Below the pieces are notes generated by a model. The model worked only from the letters and a program-made list of their open reading frames with translations, was not told the DNA's origin and did no database searches. From positions 50,827-114,826 of the forward strand of contig JANXSN010000079.1 of the NCBI GenBank assembly GCA_025352685.1: a stretch of DNA of 64,000 nucleotides, given 5' to 3'. This stretch comes from Sphingomonadales bacterium (lineage in GTDB: Bacteria; Pseudomonadota; Alphaproteobacteria; Sphingomonadales; Sphingomonadaceae). Position 1 is the stretch's first letter, and every line of letters starts with the position of its first letter. Positions 27,197 through 35,860 of this stretch are shown piece after piece. The position numbers were made by a program, and so were the translations under genes.

Positions 27197-27656
27197 CGTC
27201 CATCTCGGGCCGACCGGCAATCTCGTCGTCGTCGACCTGTGGAGCGGCGAGGATAGCCTGTTTGGTGACCTCGCCCGCATCCGAGTCGAGCCCCGCCGTT
27301 GGTGGCTGTTCGACCCCGACCCTGCACTCCTTGCCGAGCGCCTCGTCGAGCATGGCGCGGCGGCTCCGATCGGCGGCGGGCTCGTCCGCGCGACCATCAC
27401 CGGCCCTTGCTGGCGCGCGCTGCTGATGGTTGCCGGGCTCTTCGATGCCGAAGATCCCGGCTTCACCACTGGCTCGATCGCTTCGACCATCATCCACCAC
27501 GTCACCGTCCGCATCGCCGTCACCAGCGAAGCCTCGTGCGACGTTTATTTCGCGGCCAGCTTCGCGCCGACGCTGATCGCGCTGTGGACAGCGGCGAGCG
27601 ATGCGCCGACGCTGACGATGGCTCCAGAACTTGGCCTGTTGGGGGATACGACATGA
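27189..27656 (+). CDS. soxG: Sarcosine oxidase gamma subunit
   Basis: Gamma subunit of heterotetrameric sarcosine oxidase, 155 residues from a GTG at 27189 that overlaps the soxA stop by 8 bp. The segments TGPCWRALLMVAGLFD and GSIASTIIHHVTVRIAV resemble the weakly conserved gamma family, and position at the end of soxBDAG supports the call. Sequence conservation in this subunit is low, so the assignment leans on context. Confidence 0.85.
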   Translation: MTSVHLGPTGNLVVVDLWSGEDSLFGDLARIRVEPRRWWLFDPDPALLAERLVEHGAAAPIGGGLVRATITGPCWRALLMVAGLFDAEDPGFTTGSIASTIIHHVTVRIAVTSEASCDVYFAASFAPTLIALWTAASDAPTLTMAPELGLLGDTT

Positions 27657-29017
27657 CAACACAGACGCTCGATCCGCTGCTGGGCGTGGCCCGGTTGGAC
27701 ATAGTCCCCGTCACAGAAGTCACGCTCGACCCAATGCGCTATTATGTCGTCCTGATCCTCGGCCTCGTCTACGCGCTCAATATCGCCGATCGCTACGTAG
27801 TCTCGACCGTGCTCGAACCGATTCGCCTCGAATTCAAGCTTAGCGATAGTGGAGTCGGCTGGCTAACCGGCGTGTCTCTTGCCTTCTTCTACATCACCGT
27901 CGGCATCCCCATTTCGCAGCTCGCCGACCGCAGCAACCGCCGTAACATCGTCGCCGCCGCGATGGCGACCTGGTCGGCGATGACGGCGCTGCTCGGGCTC
28001 ACCCAGAATTTCTGGCAATTTCTGCTCGCCCGTATCGGGGTTGGCGTCGGCGAGGCTGGCGGCACCCCGCCCTCGACCTCGATCATCGCCGATTACTTCC
28101 CGCGCGAGCAACGCGCCTTCGCCCTCACGCTTTACGCGCTCGGCCTGCCACTCGGCGCGTGGCTCGGGTCGAACGTCGCGGGGCAGATCGTTGAGCATTT
28201 CCACAGTTGGCGCGCCGCCTTCATCGCGCTCGGCGTGCCCGGCGTGGTGTTCGGCCTGATCATCCTTCTAACGATCCGCGAGCCCAAGCGCGGCCGCTTC
28301 GAAAGCCTCGCCGTCCCCAAAGCGCCCAAAGTCTCGTTGTCCGACACGCTCCGCTTCCTCTGGTCGCAGCGTTCGGCATTCCACATCAACGCCGCCGGTG
28401 CGATCATCTGCCTGTGGGGCTGGGGATTGATGTACTGGACCCAGACCTTCCTCGAGCGCGCCTATGGCCTTACCACCGCCGAGGCCGGCGCACGATTGGG
28501 AACCATCTATCTTTGGGCCGGGATCGCCGCGACCATCGCCACCGGGCTTATCCTCGCGCTTCCCGCGATGCGCGAGCCCAAGCGGATCGCCTTCTTCCTA
28601 ACCGCGGTCGTGGTCTGCTCGACCGTTCCGTCATTCATCATTTATTATACCCACTCGCTGACCGTCGCAACCGCGATGCTGTGGATCGTCGTCCCCGCCA
28701 TCTACCTCTACGTCGGCCCGACGATGGCGCTGCTGCTCAACTTCCTCCCAGCCTCAATGCGCGCGCAGGGGATGGCGGTCAGCCTGCTCTCGGCCAACAT
28801 CGCCAACCTCATCGTCGCCCCGGTCGTCGTCGGTTTCATAAGCGATCGTCTTGCCGGACCGCTCGGCAGCAACGCCGAGTCCCTCCGCTACGCGCTGATG
28901 GCGCTGTCGCTGACGGGCTTCTGGGCGGGCTATCATTACTTCACCAGCGTGCGAACCTACGTCGTTGACGACCAGCGCATCCGAGACCTTTCAACCGCCG
29001 TTCCGGAGCCTGCATGA
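27653..29017 (+). CDS. MFS transporter, Spinster-like
   Basis: A 454-residue membrane protein with about 12 predicted helices, starting at an ATG overlapping the soxG stop. The stretch ALNIADRYVVSTVLEPIRLEF with GVGWLTGVSLAFFYITVGIPI, followed by ARIGVGVGEAGGTPPSTSIIADYFP, is the signature of the Spinster-like branch of the MFS that is abundant in sphingomonads. Its place inside the demethylation operon indicates uptake of the operon's substrate or efflux of a product. Direction and substrate are not shown by sequence. Confidence 0.9.
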   Translation: MTTQTLDPLLGVARLDIVPVTEVTLDPMRYYVVLILGLVYALNIADRYVVSTVLEPIRLEFKLSDSGVGWLTGVSLAFFYITVGIPISQLADRSNRRNIVAAAMATWSAMTALLGLTQNFWQFLLARIGVGVGEAGGTPPSTSIIADYFPREQRAFALTLYALGLPLGAWLGSNVAGQIVEHFHSWRAAFIALGVPGVVFGLIILLTIREPKRGRFESLAVPKAPKVSLSDTLRFLWSQRSAFHINAAGAIICLWGWGLMYWTQTFLERAYGLTTAEAGARLGTIYLWAGIAATIATGLILALPAMREPKRIAFFLTAVVVCSTVPSFIIYYTHSLTVATAMLWIVVPAIYLYVGPTMALLLNFLPASMRAQGMAVSLLSANIANLIVAPVVVGFISDRLAGPLGSNAESLRYALMALSLTGFWAGYHYFTSVRTYVVDDQRIRDLSTAVPEPA

Positions 29018-29862
29018 CCGACTACTTGCTGACCGTTTCGTGCCACGACCGCCCGGGGATCGTCGCCGCCGTCTCAAGCCATTTGTTCCAGACGGGCGGC
29101 AATATCCTCGAATCGAGCCAGTATAACGATCCCGAGTTAAATCGGTTTTTCCTGCGCATCATCTTCGCGATGGCCGACGGCCGCGACGTCGATCATTTGC
29201 GAAGCGGGATGGACGCGCTTGCTCAGCAGTACGGCATGGAGGTAGTCCTTCGCACCGTGAGCGACCGTCCGCGCGTTCTGATCCTCGTCTCCAAGTTCGA
29301 CCATTGCCTCGTTGACCTGCTCTACCGGATGCGGATCTGCGAGCTCGAGATGGAGATCGCGGGGATCATCTCGAACCACCCCGCCGACCCGCACCTCGAC
29401 TTGGGCGACATCCCCTTTCACTACTTGCCAATCACGCCCGCGACTAAGCCCGCGCAGGAGGCCGAGATCGAGCGGCTGTTCGTGGAAAGCGGCGCCGACC
29501 TCGTGATTCTCGCGCGCTACATGCAGATCCTTTCCGACCGGCTAGCCCAAGTTTTCGCCGGGCGCTGCATCAACATCCATCACAGCTTCCTGCCCGGATT
29601 TAAGGGCGCCAAGCCCTACCACCAGGCCCATGCTCGCGGAGTGAAGGTGATCGGGGCGACGGCGCACTACGTCACTGCCGACCTCGATGAAGGGCCGATC
29701 ATCGAACAGGATGTCGAACGGATCAGCCATGCCGACACCGCCGAGGACCTCGTCCGCAAAGGCCGCGATATCGAGCGGCGCGTTCTATCCCGCGCGGTTG
29801 CGCTCCATCTGAGCGGCCGCGTCCTCCTCGCCGGCGCGCGCACCATCGTGTTCCGCGACTGA
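29014..29862 (+). CDS. purU: Formyltetrahydrofolate deformylase
   Basis: Hydrolyses 10-formyl-tetrahydrofolate to formate and tetrahydrofolate in the cytoplasm. It has 282 residues, with the ATG overlapping the MFS stop. An N-terminal ACT domain (LTVSCHDRPGIVAAVSSHLF) precedes the formyltransferase domain with NIHHSFLPGFKGAKPYHQAH and TADLDEGPIIEQD, which supply the family's catalytic Asn/His/Asp positions. In the same operon as sarcosine oxidase it would regenerate free tetrahydrofolate when demethylation overloads the C1 pool; purU is often found beside sox genes for this reason. Confidence 0.95.
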   Translation: MTDYLLTVSCHDRPGIVAAVSSHLFQTGGNILESSQYNDPELNRFFLRIIFAMADGRDVDHLRSGMDALAQQYGMEVVLRTVSDRPRVLILVSKFDHCLVDLLYRMRICELEMEIAGIISNHPADPHLDLGDIPFHYLPITPATKPAQEAEIERLFVESGADLVILARYMQILSDRLAQVFAGRCINIHHSFLPGFKGAKPYHQAHARGVKVIGATAHYVTADLDEGPIIEQDVERISHADTAEDLVRKGRDIERRVLSRAVALHLSGRVLLAGARTIVFRD

Positions 29863-30965
29863 TGCTTTGGCTCCTTGCCGCCGCCGCGTTCAGCGCGCTC
29901 CCAAACGACTATGCCAAGTCGAAGGACTGGCTATGCCGCCCCGGGCGCGCCGACGCCTGCGCCGAGGACATCGCAGTCACGCTGGTCCCGGCAAAAGGTA
30001 AGCCGAAACGCGAAGCCATTGGGCGAACCAACGAACGCAGCGCGGACTGTTTTTACGTTTACCCGACCGTCTCGATGGACCCGACCCCTAACAGCGACAT
30101 GATCGCGGACGAGGGCGAACGCGGGATGGCAGCGTCACAGCTCGCGCCGTTCCGCTCGGTGTGCCGCACCTTCGCGCCGATGTATCGGCAGGTCACGCTG
30201 ACTGCCCTGCGCGCCATGATGGGCGGTGCGGCAGACAAGTCCGACCATGACCTCGCCTACCGTGACGTGCGTGATGCATGGCGCGACTATCTCGCGCGCG
30301 ACAATCACGGTCGCCCGTTCGTGCTCATCGGCCACAGCCAGGGCTCGCAATTATTGAAGCGCCTCATCGCCGAAGACATCGACGGCAAGCCGGTTCAGCG
30401 TCGTCTGCTGTCCGCAATCCTTCCGGGCACCTCGGTGCTCGTGCCTAGGGGAAAGTCGGTTGGGGGTGACCTCAAGTCGATCCCGCTGTGTCGCGCCGTA
30501 GGCCAGACCGGCTGCGCCCTCACTTGGGCAACCTACCGCGCCACCCCCGGCCCGCCCGCCAACGCCATTTTCGGCCGCTCGAACGACCCCGCGCTCGAAG
30601 CTGGCTGCACCAATCCCGCGCGGCTCGCGGGCGGAGCCGCTCCGCTCGACGGACTGCACGGCCACCCGTGGTGGAAAGGCGGCGTGGCCCAGTTCGCCCG
30701 ACCCGCAAACTGGCCGCTCCCTACCCGCTTTGCGCGGATAGCCGGGCTGCTCTCGGGCGAGTGCGTCAGGCGCAACGGGGTCAGCTATCTCGCCGTCACG
30801 GCCACCGCGACGACCCCGCTGTACGAAGTCGCCGTCGGCCCGGCCACGATCGGCGACACGGCTTATCCCGACTGGGGTTTTCACGTCGTCGATATCGCGA
30901 TCGTCGAAGGCGACCTGATCCGCCTCGTCCGCTCTCAGGCGAAAGCGTGGCGAGCGTACCGCTAG
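29862..30965 (+). CDS. DUF3089 alpha/beta-hydrolase-like protein
   Basis: A 367-residue protein with a short hydrophobic N-terminus (MLWLLAAAAFSAL), probably exported. The nucleophile elbow GHSQG places the predicted catalytic serine at 159. Conserved DUF3089 segments include CFYVYPTVSMDPTPNSDM near the N-terminus and FGRSNDPALEAGCTNPA. The start overlaps the purU stop by 1 bp, so it is the last coupled gene of the operon. The family has no defined substrate; a periplasmic esterase role that releases the amine substrate from an ester is conceivable but unproven. Confidence 0.85.
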   Translation: MLWLLAAAAFSALPNDYAKSKDWLCRPGRADACAEDIAVTLVPAKGKPKREAIGRTNERSADCFYVYPTVSMDPTPNSDMIADEGERGMAASQLAPFRSVCRTFAPMYRQVTLTALRAMMGGAADKSDHDLAYRDVRDAWRDYLARDNHGRPFVLIGHSQGSQLLKRLIAEDIDGKPVQRRLLSAILPGTSVLVPRGKSVGGDLKSIPLCRAVGQTGCALTWATYRATPGPPANAIFGRSNDPALEAGCTNPARLAGGAAPLDGLHGHPWWKGGVAQFARPANWPLPTRFARIAGLLSGECVRRNGVSYLAVTATATTPLYEVAVGPATIGDTAYPDWGFHVVDIAIVEGDLIRLVRSQAKAWRAYR

Positions 30966-30983
30966 GCGCGCTCGCTACCCGAT

Positions 30984-33464
30984 TTAGAACTTCACCTTGG
31001 CGCGCAGGCCGACCGTCCGCGGCCGCGCATAGTTCACCCGGTCGCCGGCCTGGTACAGCTTGTAATAGGTCGCCCGGCCGATGTCGGTAATCTGGACCCC
31101 GTTGGTGAGGTTGTTGCCGAACAGGCCGATTTCGAGCGGCCCCTGGTCATAAGTGATCGATGCGCTGACATTGTTCGTCGCAGGAATGACCGCGAAGGTC
31201 GAGCTTGGCCCGTTGGTGACGAGCGTGCCCGTGCTGCTGGTGTAAATCGTCGAGAAATTGTTGAAGCGGGTGAACTGCTTCGACTGATATTGATAGCTCG
31301 CCTGGAGGTGGATCGAGCCCGCCCCCATCGGCGCATCGTAGAAGCCCATCACCGCCGCGGTATATTTCGGGAAATAGGGTGTCCGATCCCCGTCGAACGC
31401 GCCGACCGTCGGGATATTGCCCTTCGCTCGCGAATTGTTGATTGAACCGCTCGCCGACAAGGTGACTTCGGGGGAAACCTTGACCATGGTCTCGAGTTCG
31501 ACGCCCTTGCTGGTGATCTGCCCCTTGTTGTCGGTGAAGAAGTAGGAACAGTTCAGCAGCAGCCGGGTCTGCACGTCCTTCCACTCGATGTAGTAAGCGC
31601 TGGCATTCAAGGTCACGCGCCCGCCGGCCAGCTTGGCCTTCTCGCCAACGGTATAATTCCACAGATGGTCTGGCCCAAAGGTCAGCGGAGCGGCATTGTA
31701 GCCATAGCCGGCGAGGTCACGCGTACAGCCAGCCGCGATCCCGCCGCCCGCCGCGGGGACGGGCGGCGGCACCGTCGGCACCGGCTGGTTGGCGCCGCCA
31801 TAGCGGAAGCCCTTCGCCGCTTCGGCATAAAACATCAAGTCGGGCGTGGCATGGAAGCTGATGTTGGCGCGCGGGTTGAAGCCATGCGCCTTCTGAGTAG
31901 CGCGTAGTTCGAGCGGGACGTGATTGATCACGCCGTAGACGCCGCTTTCAAAGAGGTAATAATCTTCCTTGAAGTTGAAGTAGCGAACGCCCGCCGTCAG
32001 ATCGAGCTGGCTGGTCGCATGCCATGTGCCGTCGGCATAGGCCGCGAATTGGCGCTCGCTCGTGTCCTGCAGGCCGGAGAAGATGTCATTCGAATTGAAC
32101 GCCTTGTCGACCAGCTTGGAGTCATAGTTGCCAGTGGGAGTTGCGAACGGACCATAAAAATAATTCATGTAGGACAAGGTGTCGAAGCCGGGGGTCGGAA
32201 TGTCCTGGACCAGATGGCGATTCTGCTTCTCGTAGAAGCCGCCGACGGTCCATTTGAACGGGCCATCTTCATTCGACACCAGCCGAGCCTCGAGCATCGT
32301 GTCATTGAGCTTCTGGTCGATCGTATATTTCTCGGCCGGAAGCAGGTTGGCGATCGTCTGGCTGTAGCTCGACGGTGCTGTGAACAGCGGATAGGTCGTC
32401 GTGCTGACCGGGCGGCCGGACCCGTAATCCACGAAGAAATAGGCAATCTGCGGCTCGGGGCTGGCATTGTAGCCGATCTTGCGGTCGGTGTAGGCGCCCG
32501 ACACGATCAAGTGCGCAGGGCCCAGGTCCCAGTCGCCAGCCAACGTGTAGAGTTTGAAATTGTCGCTTGTGCCCTCTGGGCTGTTGGTCGACACGGTGTA
32601 GGGGGCGAGCCCGCTCAGCCCCGAATTGAGACCGTGCGCTCGGCTATGCTCGTAGGTGAAGCCCGCATCCAAGGTGAAGTCGGATGACGGCTGCCAGCGC
32701 AGCGCGATCCGGCCCTGCTCGGTGTAGTTGGAGTTGGCGTTCTTCTTGTTGACCTGACCGATGTTATCGATGAACCCGCCATCGTTGCCGATGTAGCCCG
32801 TCGCACGGATCGCCAGCTGGTCGGTGATCAACGGCAGGTTGATCATGGCGCGCGCATTCTCGCTCATCGCGCCATGCTCGGTCGAGGCGAGGCCCGCCTC
32901 GAACGTGCCGAAGGTTTGGTTGAGCACTGGCTTGGCGGTCACGAAGCGTACCGTCCCTGCCATCGACCCGGCGCCGAACAGCGTGCCCTGCGGCCCGCGC
33001 AATATTTCGACCCGCTCGAGGTCGTAGATCTTAAGGTCAGGAGTCTGGCCTTGGACCGAGATGGGCGTGTCATCGAGATAGACGGCGACCAGGCTGCGGT
33101 CCGATGTATCCGAGGTGCGGTACCCGCCGGTCGAAAGTCCGCGCATATTAAACTTGTTGAAGCCCGGCGCGCCTTCGGTGATCGACAGCGAGGGCGTGAA
33201 CTTGGCGAGATCGGCGAGGTTGCCTTGGCCCGACTTGGTGATCTGGTCGATGTTGACGACCGACACCGCGATCGGGACGTTCTGAAGCGCGGTCGCGCCT
33301 GAGCGGGTCGCGGTGACGACGATATCTTCGAGCTTGTCCGAAGACGCGGGCGGCTGCGATGCGACGCCTTGAGCCATGGCCGGTACGGCAACGAGCATGG
33401 TCGAGCTCATCAGCAATGCCATGGCCGCGGAATAACGGTCCGAAATCCTGTGTCGTGCGTTCAT
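30984..33464 (-). CDS. TonB-dependent outer membrane receptor
   Basis: An 826-residue receptor for active uptake across the outer membrane. The ATG at 33464 follows a strong AAGGGGG ribosome site; a signal peptide ends at AVPAMAQG. The TonB box-like DIVVTATRSG follows, then a plug domain (VPIAVSVVNIDQI, DLERVEILRGPQGTLFGAGSMAGT) and a C-terminal beta-barrel ending in VGLRAKVKF with a terminal Phe. It converges on the demethylation operon with an 18-bp gap and lies just downstream of a TPR-sulfotransferase gene, a pairing that recurs beside such receptors in sphingomonads. The ligand is unknown; the neighbourhood suggests it might import the operon's substrate. Confidence 0.93.
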   Translation of the reverse strand: MNARHRISDRYSAAMALLMSSTMLVAVPAMAQGVASQPPASSDKLEDIVVTATRSGATALQNVPIAVSVVNIDQITKSGQGNLADLAKFTPSLSITEGAPGFNKFNMRGLSTGGYRTSDTSDRSLVAVYLDDTPISVQGQTPDLKIYDLERVEILRGPQGTLFGAGSMAGTVRFVTAKPVLNQTFGTFEAGLASTEHGAMSENARAMINLPLITDQLAIRATGYIGNDGGFIDNIGQVNKKNANSNYTEQGRIALRWQPSSDFTLDAGFTYEHSRAHGLNSGLSGLAPYTVSTNSPEGTSDNFKLYTLAGDWDLGPAHLIVSGAYTDRKIGYNASPEPQIAYFFVDYGSGRPVSTTTYPLFTAPSSYSQTIANLLPAEKYTIDQKLNDTMLEARLVSNEDGPFKWTVGGFYEKQNRHLVQDIPTPGFDTLSYMNYFYGPFATPTGNYDSKLVDKAFNSNDIFSGLQDTSERQFAAYADGTWHATSQLDLTAGVRYFNFKEDYYLFESGVYGVINHVPLELRATQKAHGFNPRANISFHATPDLMFYAEAAKGFRYGGANQPVPTVPPPVPAAGGGIAAGCTRDLAGYGYNAAPLTFGPDHLWNYTVGEKAKLAGGRVTLNASAYYIEWKDVQTRLLLNCSYFFTDNKGQITSKGVELETMVKVSPEVTLSASGSINNSRAKGNIPTVGAFDGDRTPYFPKYTAAVMGFYDAPMGAGSIHLQASYQYQSKQFTRFNNFSTIYTSSTGTLVTNGPSSTFAVIPATNNVSASITYDQGPLEIGLFGNNLTNGVQITDIGRATYYKLYQAGDRVNYARPRTVGLRAKVKF

Positions 33465-33623
33465 CCAAAGCCCCCTTTGCCGGTTGTTCCCGGATGTTGA
33501 CGGTTTGCTCTCGCCGCCGACTATGGTCGGCTTTTCCGAGAGCAATGGCCCGTTCTCCAAGGTTTGAACGTCTGCCGAAACAAAGAGCGCGCAAAGCAAA
33601 ATTATCCGATGGCTTCATGCCCT

Positions 33624-35498
33624 CTAGTCATTGGGCGTGGCCGCGTGAGGGCCGAGCGCGTCGATCAACGGCCCAAGCCAGGGTCGATAGGGCCGCCAGC
33701 GATCGAGCCCGTCACGGTTGAGTGGTCGGCGAACCTGTTCCGAACTTGCCGTCCTGACCGCGCGCCGGCTCTCGAAAAAGCGCAGGCACCGGTGTTCGTA
33801 GGGAAGTGCGCAATGATCGAGGATACGCCGCGTCTGGCCCTCGAGATCGTCGACAAGCTCCTCATAGGAAACCCGTAGCACGCGGCCCGGAAGGACCGTG
33901 TCGACATGCTCCATCAGCCGCACATAGTCCGTGAACATGTGACCAAGGTCGGTGAGGTCACTGCTGTACGCCTGCCCGCTCGCGAATCCCTGAGTGAACA
34001 GCGACCAGCAGCAGGCAAGAGGTTCCCGCCGGACATCGATGATCCGCGCATTGGGCAGCATCAGATGGATCAGCCCGACGTGAAGATAGTTGCCCGGAAA
34101 CTTGTCGACGAAACAGGGACGCTCGCCGCGCCGCGATCGGGTCCGCTCGAGATAGTCCGCGCCAAGTTTGGCGAAATCATCGAGCGGCAGGTCCGGGATC
34201 AATTCAGGATAGCGCCCGTCGACCGCAAGCCCGGCTGCGATCGCGGTGATGTCGGGCAGTTCCGATGCCGCTTCGATCATACTATGGCTGGCAAGGATCT
34301 GTTCGACAAGAGTCGATCCCGAGCGCGGCAGGCCGACGACGAAGATCGGATCGCTCGACGGCGATCCTGCTCCGGCGCGCTTGGCGAACAGGTCTGCTGA
34401 CCAAGCCTCGTTGGTCCGGGAGACAAAGGCAGAATGGGCCACTCGGTCGTGCGGATGACTCGCGCGGTTCAACGCGTTGGCCGCGCTGAAGGCGTCAAAA
34501 GCATCGGCGAACCGGCCTTCGTCGTCCATCGCCTTGCCCAGCGCGAAATGAAGCCATGTCCTGGCGTCTGAGGGGAGGCGCCGGTTCGCCAGGCTGTTCC
34601 GCATCGCCGCGATATCGTCGCCCGAAAACCGCCAGGTCTTGAGGTTGGCAAGGCTCCACCAGGCTTCGGTGAAACCGGCGTCGCAGGCAATCGCCCGGCG
34701 ATAGGCGGCGACCGCTTTCGCCTGCAGCCCAACGACCCGCAGCGCATGTCCAAGACCATGCCAGAGCGGCGCGCTGTCGGCGCCGATCGCCGTGGCAGCG
34801 CGATATTCGGCGACACTTCGGTCCGTCTTTCCAAGCTGCATCCAGACCGCTCCCGCCAGCGCGCGCACTGCCGAAACATGCGGCAGTTCGGTCACCAGCC
34901 GCTCGATCGTCACTTGCGCTTCGTGATCGCGCTGCCAGCGATGTAACAGCGCGGCGCGATGAAACAGGGCGGGCCAGAAGTCCGGCGCCAAGGCGATCGC
35001 CCGGTCGAGCCATCGCTCGGCCTCCCCGTCGTTACCTGCGCGCGCTGCCGCGTCGGCCCGCACTCGAAGCCACGCGATATCGTTAGGGTCAAAACCGGTG
35101 TCGCCAATCCATTCTGCGCACTTTTTCGTCGCCGCAATTGCGTCATCCATCAGTCCCTGCATCGCGAGTTGATCGGCGAGCGCATGCCAGGCAAGCGGCG
35201 AACCAGGATTTAGCACTGTCGCGCGCTGCAAGGCGAGAATCGCGCCGGCCCCGTCACCGAGGCCGGCGCGGGCCATTCCGTCTTCGAACGCAACGCCCCA
35301 CGCCTTTGGCAACGCAATGGCCAGTGGCGAAAGATGTTCAAGCGCGCCGGCGCTATCGCCTTGTCGCCGGAGAGCCGCCCCGGCAATGAATCGCGCTTCG
35401 GCGCTTTGTGGCGATATGACGAGTTCTTGCCGAGCGAAGCTTGCGGCTCGATCCGGCTCGGACGAGAGACATTGTCGCGCCGCCTTGAGCCTCGACAA
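33624..35498 (-). CDS. TPR repeat-containing sulfotransferase family protein
   Basis: A 624-residue protein. The TTG start at 35498 is preceded by GGGAGGG at good spacing. Residues 1-350 are tetratricopeptide-like helical repeats (AWHALADQLAMQGLMDDAI, WHGLGHALRVVGLQAKAV, TWLHFALGKAMDDEGRF). The C-terminal domain has the PAPS 5'-phosphosulfate loop VGLPRSGSTLVEQI near residue 390 and the 3'-phosphate region (IIDVRREPLACCWSLF). It is predicted to transfer sulfate from PAPS to an unknown acceptor. Proteins of this architecture are commonly encoded next to TonB receptors in Sphingomonadales, as here. Confidence 0.88.
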   Translation of the reverse strand: MSRLKAARQCLSSEPDRAASFARQELVISPQSAEARFIAGAALRRQGDSAGALEHLSPLAIALPKAWGVAFEDGMARAGLGDGAGAILALQRATVLNPGSPLAWHALADQLAMQGLMDDAIAATKKCAEWIGDTGFDPNDIAWLRVRADAAARAGNDGEAERWLDRAIALAPDFWPALFHRAALLHRWQRDHEAQVTIERLVTELPHVSAVRALAGAVWMQLGKTDRSVAEYRAATAIGADSAPLWHGLGHALRVVGLQAKAVAAYRRAIACDAGFTEAWWSLANLKTWRFSGDDIAAMRNSLANRRLPSDARTWLHFALGKAMDDEGRFADAFDAFSAANALNRASHPHDRVAHSAFVSRTNEAWSADLFAKRAGAGSPSSDPIFVVGLPRSGSTLVEQILASHSMIEAASELPDITAIAAGLAVDGRYPELIPDLPLDDFAKLGADYLERTRSRRGERPCFVDKFPGNYLHVGLIHLMLPNARIIDVRREPLACCWSLFTQGFASGQAYSSDLTDLGHMFTDYVRLMEHVDTVLPGRVLRVSYEELVDDLEGQTRRILDHCALPYEHRCLRFFESRRAVRTASSEQVRRPLNRDGLDRWRPYRPWLGPLIDALGPHAATPND

Positions 35499-35860
35499 AT
35501 TGGTCCCTCCCTTGGCAACACTCGATCATTGTAGATGCAAGCCCCATTGGGCCATACCAACATTCGGTTGAGTATCCAATTATCTTCGGTGCCTCCGCGA
35601 GCGTTAAACGGGTAACTCCGCGGCGCAGTAACCGACCGAGACGCGTCGAGTGTTAGTTCGGCGGGTTCCGCAAAGCGCGGGCGTCTGGTTACTCGTCGGC
35701 CCCAAGAACGCTGAGGCGAGTGTGGACAGGACCGGGACTATCGCCTCTAATAGAGCTGACAATTTACGTTATTATCAGCGCTGCAACACTGGCGGCTAAT
35801 AGGCGCGGTGCACGCTCGGGAACTATCTTTTGCTCAAAACGAATCGACGACAAGCCTCGA
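35499..35860. other. Intergenic region, no gene seen
   Basis: About 360 bp between the sulfotransferase start and the phytochrome kinase stop. It must contain the promoter for the sulfotransferase gene; I see no conserved coding frame, tRNA or clear repeat in it. Confidence 0.4.
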
